Position numbers and translations under genes: made by a program
Part shown: positions 24,660-32,374 of the stretch, one piece after another
Numbering within the stretch: position 1 is the first letter of the stretch
Layout of the letters: each line of letters opens with the position of its first letter
Assembly: GCA_947470805.1 (NCBI GenBank)
Contig: CANIVU010000009.1
Coordinates: forward strand, 62,001-126,000
Origin: Acidobacteriota bacterium
GTDB lineage: Bacteria > Acidobacteriota > Terriglobia > Bryobacterales > Bryobacteraceae
Direction of reading: 5' to 3'
Length of the DNA stretch: 64,000 nucleotides
Notes under the pieces: generated by a model
What the model was told of the DNA's origin: nothing
What the model saw: the letters and a program-made list of their open reading frames with translations, nothing else
Databases searched by the model: none

Positions 24660-25630
24660 AGCAGATAGTACGCTTCGCGGAGATCGGGATCGCTCTTGAC
24701 CGCTCTTTCCAGGCATGGAATGGCTTCGGGCGCTTTGCGCTGCTGCCAGACAAGTTTAGCCAATTGGTAGTTGGCGCGGGGATGGTTGGGCTTCAGCGCG
24801 AGCGCTTTGCGGAGGAGTTGTTCGGACTCCTTCCCATCGCCGCCGGTGAGCGCGAGCGCGGCGCCGAGCGTGAAGTTCGCCTCGGCATCAACCGGGAAAC
24901 GCTTCAGTTCACCGCGGAATTCGGCCACCGCCTCCGGCAGGTTGCGCTGGCGCCACAGCACGGCGCCGATGTGCAGCCCGAGCGTGGGGAGGTTGGGATT
25001 CAGCGTGCGCGCCTTTTGAAACGCGGCCATGGCATCGGCGTCCTGGCCCTCGCCGAAATAGGCTTGGCCGAGCGTGAGCTGCAACTCCGGCGAACTGCCC
25101 TGATCGAGCAGCGGGCCGAGGAGCTTTTGCGCCTCTGCGGCGCGGTTGGACTTCGTGTAAGCGGTGGCAAGGCCAATGAGCACCGTTGCATCGTTGGTGG
25201 GCGTCAGCGCTTCAAACGCCTTGGCGGCCTCGGGGAAGCTTTCGAGTTCCAACAGCGTCAGCGCGCGCAACTGCAGCGTCTGGCGGTGAGCCGGTTGGAA
25301 CTTCAGAAACTCGTTGAACGCGCCGAGCGCCTGCGGCCACTGGCGTTGTTTATAGTGGGCCAGGCCGAGGTTGAGGAAGATGGGCGTCAGCGACGGCGCG
25401 GCCTTCAGCGCCTTCTGATAGGACACAATGGCGGCCGCGTAATCCTCGCGGCGGGCCTGCACGGCGCCGAGATTCGCCAGCGCCTGCGCGTCGGTCGGAT
25501 TCGTTTTCAGGTGGAGATTATAGGCCTGCTCAGCATCGGCCAGCCGGCCGGCGCGGAGATGGTCGTTGCCCTTATCGAACGCGGACTGGGCAGCGAGCGT
25601 GAGCGTGCAGAAGAGGAGCCGTTTGAACAT
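24533..25630 (-). CDS. Exported TPR-repeat protein
   Basis: A 365-residue protein starting MFKRLLFCTLTLAAQ at ATG 25630, with AGGAG five bases upstream. About nine tetratricopeptide repeats follow, for example DHLRAGRLADAEQAYNLHLK, LANLGAVQARREDYAAAIVS and NLGLAHYKQRQWPQALGAFN. TPR arrays form protein-binding superhelices. The gene overlaps the start of the multihaem cytochrome gene by more than 100 nt, so the two are likely translationally linked, and the TPR protein may help assemble or dock the cytochrome. That partnership is inferred from gene arrangement; TPR-cytochrome neighbours are frequent in this phylum. Confidence 0.85.
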   Translation of the reverse strand: MFKRLLFCTLTLAAQSAFDKGNDHLRAGRLADAEQAYNLHLKTNPTDAQALANLGAVQARREDYAAAIVSYQKALKAAPSLTPIFLNLGLAHYKQRQWPQALGAFNEFLKFQPAHRQTLQLRALTLLELESFPEAAKAFEALTPTNDATVLIGLATAYTKSNRAAEAQKLLGPLLDQGSSPELQLTLGQAYFGEGQDADAMAAFQKARTLNPNLPTLGLHIGAVLWRQRNLPEAVAEFRGELKRFPVDAEANFTLGAALALTGGDGKESEQLLRKALALKPNHPRANYQLAKLVWQQRKAPEAIPCLERAVKSDPDLREAYYLLCRVYQETGRKADSQRVFARVKELADKARSQQLDLFSEPAQQ

Positions 25631-25653
25631 GAGGACTCCTTGGTATTGTCGCT

Positions 25654-27241
25654 CTAATTGGGCGCGCGAATGTGGAGATTGGCGGTGGAACCCGCCGGGG
25701 TTTGTCCGGCGACGCATCTAAGCTGGGACCGGCCGGCGGGCCAATCGGCTGGGATGATTGCGTCAATCTGGTAGACGCCGAGGAGGCCGGGCGCGTAGGC
25801 AGCGAAGGGTAGTTCCAGGCCGCGGGCGGCCTCGCCCTTGAGGATATAGCAGGCGAAAGGGGGCGAGCGGCTAGGCGGGCGGGCCGGACGGGCCGGGTTG
25901 TCCGGTGGCAAGCTCCTGATCGAGTGGGCCGAGACCGGTGAGCCAGAAGTGGATGGCGGATCCGGCGGGGGCGGGGTTTTCGGGAGTGATGAGTGATTGG
26001 AAGTCGGCCTGGACGGCCTTGGCTTCGTCGGTCTGATTGTATTGGCTGGCGACGGTATAGATGGCGGCGATGGGGCCGCGCTGGAGGAAGATACCTCCGC
26101 TGAGTGCGAAGGGGGAGCTGGGGCGTGTGAGGAGGTATCTGTTGGCGGTTTCGACGGGGAAGTCCCAGGGGACCTGGACTTCGTAGGAGTAGATGCTGCT
26201 ATCGATCCTTGGGAATTCGCGGCCCTCCACGGTGAGGGTGAGTTCTTCGGGAAACGGCCCGCCGGAGAGGCGGAGGAGGGAGCCGGGGACGGCGCCGGCG
26301 GAAGACTGTTGCACAACGCCGGGGAAGGGCGGATAGAGCTCGGTGGGGACGCCATTGGTCACGCGGGTGAGGCGGTTGAAACGGGTGAGGACGAAGAAGG
26401 TCTGGCCGTCGGCGGCGAGCAGTACTTCCTGGATCGGGTCCGGGGATTCGTAGGTTTGGTTCGCAGTGAGGAGGGTGACCTGGCGGTCGTCGTGAACGAG
26501 GATTTCGTTGCCGTTGGCCGAAGGGGAGAAACCGGTGAGCGGGGTGGCGGAGGTGTAGATCTCGCGGAGGGGGTTGAGCTGGTAGAGGGTTGTTTGGGTG
26601 AGGGCGTATAGCTTCTGGCCGTCGGGAAGAATGGCGGCGGAGAGGACTTTGTCGGGGAGGGGGAATTCGGTTTTGGTGTTGGCGGTGATGAGGGTGACGG
26701 CGTTTGGATTGTCTACGGCATTGGTGAGGAGTGTGCCGTCGTCGGCGACGGCGTAGACGGCGTGGAGCGGGTTCAAGGGCGGGAGCGGGGTGGCGGCGCC
26801 GGAGTCGATATCGATGAGGCGGGCGGAGAAGTTGGGGAAGCCGGCATCGAAGAGTCAGCGGCCGTTGCGGCTGAGGCGGAGGGTGACGCCCTGGGCCTTG
26901 TAATCGAAGGGCTTCCCGTTGCGGGTGAGGGTGACGGCGTTGTGGGGGATGTAGATCCTGCAACCGCCGGAGCAGGGGGTGTAGGTAACCATGCCGCGGG
27001 TCTGGCCGTCGGCAGAGAGGAGGGGGGACTGGGGTTGGAGGGCCAGGTAGGGGTCGGCGGCGCGGAAGAGCTCAAGTGGGGCCTGGGGCGTGTAGGCGTA
27101 GAGGCGGCTGAGACGGGCGGGGTCGGCGGGTGTACCGTAGTTGGAAAAAAACTGGAGTTCGGAGCCGTCGGCGTTGGTGGCAAGGTTGCTGATTTGGGCT
27201 TGCAGCGCTGTCGCTATGAAAAACACGAGCGCGTACTTCAT
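25654..27241 (-). pseudogene. Broken secreted protein with TIGR03437-type C-terminal domain
   Basis: From ATG 27241 (leader MKYALVFFIATALQAQ) a beta-propeller-like frame runs to RLSRNGR, then meets TGA (26855-26857). The same frame continues LFDAGFPNFSARLIDIDSGA and further through a domain characteristic of Solibacter-type secreted proteins (LLRLSGGPFPEELTLTVEG, then FWLTGLGPLDQ). Near 25880 the coding character moves to another frame, which supplies the domain's end (PFAAYAPGLLGVYQIDAIIP to IRAPN). Thus one nonsense codon, probably from a Trp TGG, and one frameshift interrupt an original protein of about 525 residues. The domain's role is unknown; it is a common tail on large exported acidobacterial proteins. 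Confidence 0.85.
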
Positions 27242-27259
27242 ACCCTCAGCGTAGCCAAC

Positions 27260-28747
27260 CTAGGACTCGAGCGCGGTAAACAAAGCCTCTAAAATCTCCT
27301 CGCCATATTTGCGCACTTTCTGCGGGCCGATGCCGGGGATCAGCAGCAGATCCTCCATCGTCACAGGGCGGCGCAGCAGCAGTTCGGCCAACGTTCGATC
27401 ATGCAAAATCACATATGGCGCCACGCGGTGGCGGCGGGCCATATCGCGGCGCCAGGCCTTCAGTACGCCCAGTTTGGAGTCGTCCAGTTCGGCCTTGTAG
27501 ATGATGCTGCGGGCGGGCTTCGAATCGTCCTTCTGCAGCCAATCCGGCAGGCCGGCGCAGACGTCGCAATCGCCACATTTGTCCCAGGCCTTGGGCGTTT
27601 CGCCGAAGTATTCGCAGATCTGCCGCATCCGGCAGGTCTCGTTTTCGACGAGGTTCTTGACGGCGTGATACCGCTGCCAGGCGGCGTCTTTGTTGTTCTG
27701 ATCCTCCATCTGATCGATGAAATGAACCAGGATGCCGATGTCGCCGCGCGACCACAGCAGCAGGCAATCCGCCGGCTGGCTGTCGCGCCCGGCGCGCCCG
27801 GCTTCCTGGTAATACTGCTCCGGACTTTTGGGCAGCGAAAGATGAATGACGCACCGCACGTCGGGCTTATTGATGCCCAGCCCGAACGCCAGCGTGCCCA
27901 CCATCACATCCGCTTCGCCGTTCATCCACTGTTCCTGGTTCGTACGGCGCGAATCGGTGTCCATTTTCCCGTGATAACAGAGCGCGGGAATGCCGCGATC
28001 ATTGAGCATCACGGTGGTTTCTTCCACCATTTTGATGGTGGAGGCGTAGACGATAATTGACTCGCCCTTGTGGTGGCGAATAGCACGCAGCAACAGCTTT
28101 TCTTTATCCTTCTTCGCCGACTCGCGAACGTAGTAGCGCAGGTTGCGCCGCGCGAAACTGGTGATGAAGGTTCGCGGCTGGCGCAGCTTCAACTGCGTCA
28201 GAATATCGTGCCGAACCTTGCGCGTTGCCGAGGCGGTGAAGGCCGCGATGGGCGCCTCCGGGAAGTGGTCGCGCAGCAGTTGCAGCTGCCGATACTCGGG
28301 CCGGAACTCGTGGCCCCATTCGGAAATACAGTGCGCCTCATCCACGGCGAAGAACCCCGGATTGGCCTGCGTCAGCCATTCGGTGGTACTCGGCACGGCC
28401 AGCCGTTCGGGCGAAAGATACAGCAGCTTCAGCTCGTTCCGGTAGATCTTGCGGAAGACCTCTTTACGCTCCTCGGCGTCCTGCGAGGAGTTGAGCACGG
28501 CCGCCGAAACGCCCAGCTGCGCGAGTTGCGACGCCTGGTCCTGCATCAACGCAATGAGCGGGCTGACCACCACGCACAGCCGGCCGCTAACGATGGCGGG
28601 CAGTTGATAGCAGAGCGATTTCCCGCCACCCGTGGGCATGACGACGGCGACATCGTGCCCGTCCAGAATGCTCTGCACAATCTCCTGCTGCTTGGGGCGG
28701 AAGCTGTCGTAGCCCCAGTATTCGCGCAGCGTGTCGTGGAGATCCAA
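27260..28747 (-). CDS. recQ: RecQ-family ATP-dependent DNA helicase lacking the winged-helix domain
   Basis: A 495-residue helicase. Motifs: Q-motif region FRPKQQEIVQ (16-25), Walker A PTGGGKS (38-44), DEAH (136-139), FTASAT (170-175), motif VI QEAGRAGRD (314-322), the zinc-binding cysteines 372, 378, 391 and 394, and an HRDC-like end (about 420-495, LLLIPGIGPQKVRKYG). Between the zinc site and HRDC only about 25 residues remain, where classical RecQ has a winged helix of about 100 residues, so that domain appears to be absent. It unwinds recombination and repair intermediates in the cytoplasm. It follows the HTH-TPR gene by 6 nt and is likely co-transcribed with it and the ThiF-like gene. 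Confidence 0.93.
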   Translation of the reverse strand: MDLHDTLREYWGYDSFRPKQQEIVQSILDGHDVAVVMPTGGGKSLCYQLPAIVSGRLCVVVSPLIALMQDQASQLAQLGVSAAVLNSSQDAEERKEVFRKIYRNELKLLYLSPERLAVPSTTEWLTQANPGFFAVDEAHCISEWGHEFRPEYRQLQLLRDHFPEAPIAAFTASATRKVRHDILTQLKLRQPRTFITSFARRNLRYYVRESAKKDKEKLLLRAIRHHKGESIIVYASTIKMVEETTVMLNDRGIPALCYHGKMDTDSRRTNQEQWMNGEADVMVGTLAFGLGINKPDVRCVIHLSLPKSPEQYYQEAGRAGRDSQPADCLLLWSRGDIGILVHFIDQMEDQNNKDAAWQRYHAVKNLVENETCRMRQICEYFGETPKAWDKCGDCDVCAGLPDWLQKDDSKPARSIIYKAELDDSKLGVLKAWRRDMARRHRVAPYVILHDRTLAELLLRRPVTMEDLLLIPGIGPQKVRKYGEEILEALFTALES

Positions 28748-28753
28748 GGTGTC

Positions 28754-29650
28754 TTATGGCCGCATCAAAACCGGCTTGGCGCCGGTGACGATGGTGGACT
28801 GCTTGATCTTATCGATCTCGCGGCGCGCGATCTGCGCCCACTGGGACGAGGGGTCGATTTTCAGATACGTTTGCCAGTGGCTGAGCGCCTTCATCATGTC
28901 GCCCTGGCCCTGGTGGAGGAGCGCCAGATTGTAGTGCGCGTCGGCGTACTGCGGCTGAATGCGCAGGGCGGCGTGGTAGTGGACGTAGGCGCGGTCGGGG
29001 TCGCTTCGTTCGTCGTAAAGGTTACCGAGGTTGTAGTGAGCCAACGAGTAATTCGGATCGGCCTCAACAGCCGCGCGGTAGTACTGCTCACTCTTCTGCC
29101 ACTCGCGCTTATGGAAATAGATCGTGCCCAGGTTCACCAGCGCGCCGGCGGCGTTCGGGTTCAATTCGATCGCCTTCACGTAGGCGTCAATGGCTTCATC
29201 CACCGGCGCGTTCGACTGCTCCAGCTCAAGCCCCTTCTGGAACCAGAAATCGGCTTGCTCCCGGTTGCGCTGCGGCTCGTGGCGCGGGGCGAGCGTGCGG
29301 GTCTTGTCAGCCGTGTCGAAGTCGAAGAACATCTGCCCGGTCACCGGTTCAATCCGCTGACCGGAATACTGCACGCCAATCCGTTTCCCTTCGGTGAAGA
29401 TCTTAACGTCAGCCGGGCTCTGGCCCAGCCGGTCGTGCAGCGATTGGAACGACTGCCGGATCCGGCGCGCCGGGATCTTCTGCTCCCGCAGCGTGTTCAG
29501 AGTCCGAAGGGTGAGCAGGTCCGAGAAGGCGTAGTTATCCGCCGACGAAATGAGGCCTTGCTTTTCCCAGTTCCGGAGCTGACGCTCTTCGAGGGAAAGG
29601 ACTCTGCAGATTTCCTTGCGAGTCCACGATTGTTGGGTGACCGGGGCCAC
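28754..29650 (-). CDS. MerR-type HTH protein with TPR C-terminal domain
   Basis: A 298-residue protein. Residues about 8-75 are a MerR-like winged helix (TRKEICRVLSLEERQLRNWEKQGL, shown here in part: RKEICRVLSLEERQLRNWE), followed by a short linker and three to four TPRs (EAIDAYVKAIELNPNAAGAL, QYYRAAVEADPNYSLAHYNL, DPDRAYVHYHAALRIQP). Such fusions are known in Acidobacteria; the TPR part may bind a partner protein instead of a small effector. The start is GTG 29650. No ribosome site precedes it and a TATGCT lies six bases upstream, so a leaderless transcript is possible. Targets cannot be read from the sequence; autoregulation is plausible. Confidence 0.82.
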   Translation of the reverse strand: MAPVTQQSWTRKEICRVLSLEERQLRNWEKQGLISSADNYAFSDLLTLRTLNTLREQKIPARRIRQSFQSLHDRLGQSPADVKIFTEGKRIGVQYSGQRIEPVTGQMFFDFDTADKTRTLAPRHEPQRNREQADFWFQKGLELEQSNAPVDEAIDAYVKAIELNPNAAGALVNLGTIYFHKREWQKSEQYYRAAVEADPNYSLAHYNLGNLYDERSDPDRAYVHYHAALRIQPQYADAHYNLALLHQGQGDMMKALSHWQTYLKIDPSSQWAQIARREIDKIKQSTIVTGAKPVLMRP

Positions 29651-29656
29651 GAAAAA

Positions 29657-29693
29657 AGCATAACACGCCCCCTTGTGGACTATATGTGGAAAA
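29657..29693 (-). promoter_or_regulatory. Candidate leaderless promoter and repeated TCCACA boxes
   Basis: On the minus strand, TATGCT (29662-29657) ends six bases before the GTG start at 29650. Upstream are two TCCACA boxes five bases apart; the first is part of TTTTCCACA (29693-29685), which fits the DnaA-box consensus TTWTNCACA. No good -35 is visible. Confidence 0.4.
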
Positions 29694-29723
29694 CCCTTAT
29701 ATGTTGTGGGTAAGTTCTAAGGT

Positions 29724-30743
29724 CTACGACCCGATGTACTTGGCGTACAGGCTCCGTGCTACTCCTACATCAATAGTTCCCTTAATGATCGCGCGGCCAT
29801 CGGGGAAGATGGTCATCTCATAAGGAGCGGGGAAGAAGCGAAGCGCGAACTCGTTGGCGCGGACGGGGGCGAGTTTCTCCAGCCGGGACTTCAATTCGAT
29901 GAGATCGAGCGGTTTGGACCGCTCATGGATCTGGACCGCATCCCGTCCGCAAAGGGAGATCGGGGCGCGTTTCTCCCCGTTGAGGTAGGGGAATTCCGGG
30001 TCGGGTCCGCACGCGGGGCACTGAGGGTCGCGTGGAGGCTGGTCGATCTGGCGGACCGACCCGTTCCATACGTCAATTGTAGTAATTCGCAGGCGGGGCT
30101 GGTGGCCGGAGAGCAGCTTGATCGCGTCGGCGGTCTGAATAGCGGCGATCGTGGCGGTAATGGAGCCCAGCACACCGGCGGTCTCGCAGGTGGGCTGGCC
30201 GGATTTCGGCGGCTCCGGATAGAGGCACTGCAGGCAGGCGGAGACGCCGGGAAGGATCGGCATGCTGATCCCGTAGCTGCCCACAGCGGCGCCGTAAATC
30301 CATGGCTTATTGGTACTTAAAGCGAATTCGTTGACCAGGTAACGGGTCTCGAAGTTGTCCGTGGCGTCCAGCAGTAGATCGGCCTCGCCAAGCAACTCTT
30401 CTATATTTGTAGGATTCAGGTCGGTGATATGCGGAATAACGGTCGTGCCGGAGTTGATCCGCGCAATCGCCCGCGCCGCCGCCGCCGCCTTGGGCATGTT
30501 ATCCCGTGCATCCTGCTCCTCAAACAGCCACTGCCGCTGCAAGTTCGACGGCTCCACGTAATCCCGATCCAGGATGATCAGGGTCCCCACCCCCGCCCGC
30601 GCCAGCGCCGCCGCCTGAAAGGTACCCAGTGCACCACACCCAATGATCGCCACTTTCGACTGTAATAGTGTTTCCTGCCCGGCTTCCCCGATCGGAGAGA
30701 AGAGGATCTGGCGGGAGTAACGTTCGCGCTCTTCCGGGGTCAT
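29724..30743 (-). CDS. ThiF/MoeB/HesA-family E1-like adenylyltransferase
   Basis: A 339-residue E1-like enzyme. It has the dinucleotide motif IIGCGALG (about residues 34-41), LDRDYVEPSNLQRQ with the conserved Arg, DATDNFETR, the CETAG motif with the likely catalytic Cys, and a zinc site of two CxxC pairs (CLQC and CPAC). This is the standard layout of enzymes that adenylate the C-terminal glycine of a ubiquitin-like sulphur carrier (ThiS or MoaD) for thiamine or molybdopterin synthesis. The C-terminal 70 residues are an extra domain seen in some MoeB homologues, though without the rhodanese Cys motif. No thiS or moaD gene is adjacent. It heads a probable operon with the HTH-TPR and recQ genes. 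Confidence 0.88.
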   Translation of the reverse strand: MTPEERERYSRQILFSPIGEAGQETLLQSKVAIIGCGALGTFQAAALARAGVGTLIILDRDYVEPSNLQRQWLFEEQDARDNMPKAAAAARAIARINSGTTVIPHITDLNPTNIEELLGEADLLLDATDNFETRYLVNEFALSTNKPWIYGAAVGSYGISMPILPGVSACLQCLYPEPPKSGQPTCETAGVLGSITATIAAIQTADAIKLLSGHQPRLRITTIDVWNGSVRQIDQPPRDPQCPACGPDPEFPYLNGEKRAPISLCGRDAVQIHERSKPLDLIELKSRLEKLAPVRANEFALRFFPAPYEMTIFPDGRAIIKGTIDVGVARSLYAKYIGS

Positions 30744-30770
30744 TTGGCTTTAGGGTAACATGGCTGTCTC

Positions 30771-30796
30771 GTGTACACGAGTGGTGTCGTGTACAC
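30771..30796 (+). promoter_or_regulatory. Paired GTGTACAC operator of the toxin-antitoxin operon
   Basis: Two perfect 8-bp palindromes GTGTACAC (30771-30778 and 30789-30796) are 18 bp apart, centre to centre, just before the antitoxin start at 30804. Such paired palindromes upstream of ribbon-helix-helix antitoxin genes are typical autoregulatory sites. Confidence 0.65.
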
Positions 30797-30803
30797 TATC
30801 GAT

Positions 30804-31031
30804 ATGCTGAAGAACATCACGTTTTCGGTGGAAGAAGAAGTGATCGCCAAGGCGCGTGAGGCGGCGAAGAACGAGAACACCACACTGAATGAGCTGGTGC
30901 GGGAGTGGATCGAGCAGTATGCTGGGCGGCAGGAAAGACGGCAGGCCCTGGAAAAGATGTTTGACAAGCTTAAGGATCTCGACCTGAGCGGTCCCAAACT
31001 AACGCGCGAAGAGATCAATGAGCGCCGGTAG
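30804..31031 (+). CDS. Ribbon-helix-helix antitoxin (VapB-like)
   Basis: A 75-residue protein starting MLKNITFSVEEEVIAKAREA, an N-terminal strand and helix pattern of ribbon-helix-helix antitoxins, followed by TTLNELVREWIEQYAG and a charged C-terminal tail expected to wrap the toxin. ATG 30804 is preferred over a GTG at 30771, which falls inside the operator repeats. The gene overlaps the PIN toxin gene by 14 nt, the usual translational coupling of type II pairs. It should bind the paired GTGTACAC sites and repress the operon together with its toxin. Confidence 0.85.
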   Translation: MLKNITFSVEEEVIAKAREAAKNENTTLNELVREWIEQYAGRQERRQALEKMFDKLKDLDLSGPKLTREEINERR

Positions 31032-31443
31032 AGCGTTCTTCGACACGAACGTTCTGGTTTATTGCTTTGACCAGAAAGACGCGCGAAAGCGATTGATCGC
31101 GCATGCCCTGGTTCTGGAGCAGGGCTCATTGGAGGCTGGAGTGATTAGCTATCAGGTCCACCAGGAATTCACGTCGGTCGCCATTCGGCTCCTGCGGGAG
31201 GCACCCAAGGTTCGACGTATTCTCGCCGGATTTCAGCACCTGTCCTTCGGCCTGAAAACGGTGCCGCCGTCGGAGAAGCTCTTCCAGATGGCTATCGACC
31301 TCTGGGACCGCTACTCCCTCGCCTGGTACGACGCACTCATCGTCGCAGCAGCCCTCGAAGGCCGCTGCGACGTGCTCTACAGCGAAGATCTCCAGGACGG
31401 CCTGGAGATCGACGGCTTACGAATTGTGAACCCGTTTCGCTGA
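31018..31443 (+). CDS. PIN-domain ribonuclease toxin (VapC-like)
   Basis: A 141-residue PIN protein. Acidic residues of the four-residue metal site are visible: FFDTNVLVYCFD (Asp near residue 9), YQVHQEF (Glu near 46), WYDALIVAAAL (Asp near 102) and LYSEDLQDG (Glu/Asp near 120). These are the positions expected of active VapC toxins, which cut tRNA or rRNA. The start overlaps the antitoxin gene by 14 nt. It is intact, in contrast to the dead HEPN toxin near 52.4 kb. Confidence 0.92.
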   Translation: MSAGRAFFDTNVLVYCFDQKDARKRLIAHALVLEQGSLEAGVISYQVHQEFTSVAIRLLREAPKVRRILAGFQHLSFGLKTVPPSEKLFQMAIDLWDRYSLAWYDALIVAAALEGRCDVLYSEDLQDGLEIDGLRIVNPFR

Positions 31444-31463
31444 AGTGCCTGGTGGATGCAGAA

Positions 31464-32276
31464 TTAGTGGATGCAGAACTGGTTGGCCACCGTAAAGGTG
31501 TTGCGAACCCAGTCGTCGGTGCCGCAGGCGGGCTGGAAGTTGTCGTCCTGCATGTCGACGTTGTTGAACACCGACTTGTTGCCGCGAACCACGTTCACCT
31601 TCACACCGAACGCCGCCCGGATCCCGATCTGCGTATTCGAAATCTGATTGAACTCCACGTCGTTGTCGTTCGAGTTAAAGCCGATGCTGATGCCCGTCTC
31701 ATTCGCAACCGACACCGTGTTGTACCCGATCCGGTTCGCCGTCGAGTTGTTCAGCTCGATACCGAAGCCGAACTTCGCCGAATTCGGATTCGGGTTCACC
31801 AGCGTCAGGCGCTCCATCGTATTGTTGTGCACGTCGTTCTTATTGCCATTCGAGATAAAGATCCCGCTGCCGCAACCGCGGATCTTCAAATCGTGAATAT
31901 GCCAGCGCGTATCCACCGCGTTCGCCCCCGGAACGCAGACGCTGACCGCGCGCCCGGCGCTCACGATCGTCCCGTTGGTGAGCTCAACACCATGAACCGC
32001 GATGCAGCCGCTGGGGGCGCTGGTAATGAAGGCAGCGGCCTTGCCGTTCCCGGTGAACGTATGCCCCTTCATGTCCACCTTGACGTTGTCGGCCGTGATG
32101 TAAATCGTGGGCACCGCCGCCGCCGCGCAGTTCAAATCGCCGGTGAAGACGTAGCTCTCGCCCTGCACATTCAACTTCTGGCCGCACTGCGTAACGGGCG
32201 TCGCCGCCGAAGCGCTCATGCAGAAAAACGCCGCCGCCGCGGGCAGGAAGGCGTTACGAACAAACTGGGTAAACAT
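31464..32276 (-). CDS. Secreted right-handed parallel beta-helix protein
   Basis: A 270-residue protein with signal peptide FLPAAAAFFCMSASA and an AAGGAGA ribosome site ahead of ATG 32276. The rest consists of beta-helix rungs: IYITADNVKVDMKGHTF, VELTNGTIVSAG, WHIHDLKIRGCGSGIFISNG, IGYNTVSVANETGISIGF and so on, like NosD/pectate-lyase-type copper- or carbohydrate-related folds. Several Cys residues may form disulphides. No lyase catalytic residues can be assigned. The stop codon lies in a 15-bp tandem duplication (31452-31481) that repeats the last residues FCIH after the stop, so the end of the gene has recently changed. Confidence 0.8.
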   Translation of the reverse strand: MFTQFVRNAFLPAAAAFFCMSASAATPVTQCGQKLNVQGESYVFTGDLNCAAAAVPTIYITADNVKVDMKGHTFTGNGKAAAFITSAPSGCIAVHGVELTNGTIVSAGRAVSVCVPGANAVDTRWHIHDLKIRGCGSGIFISNGNKNDVHNNTMERLTLVNPNPNSAKFGFGIELNNSTANRIGYNTVSVANETGISIGFNSNDNDVEFNQISNTQIGIRAAFGVKVNVVRGNKSVFNNVDMQDDNFQPACGTDDWVRNTFTVANQFCIH

Positions 32277-32374
32277 AGTGGTGATCTCCTTGGTCTATTG
32301 CTTGTCTAAGATGTTGTTGGCCTTTGTTTATCGGCCTCACAAGCAATGGCGCGGAGTTCACCGGAAAATTATCA

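Noticed and set aside
28070-29713. 547-codon plus-strand frame across recQ and the HTH-TPR gene
   Set aside because: It crosses the boundary of two well-supported minus-strand genes and has no recognisable domain.
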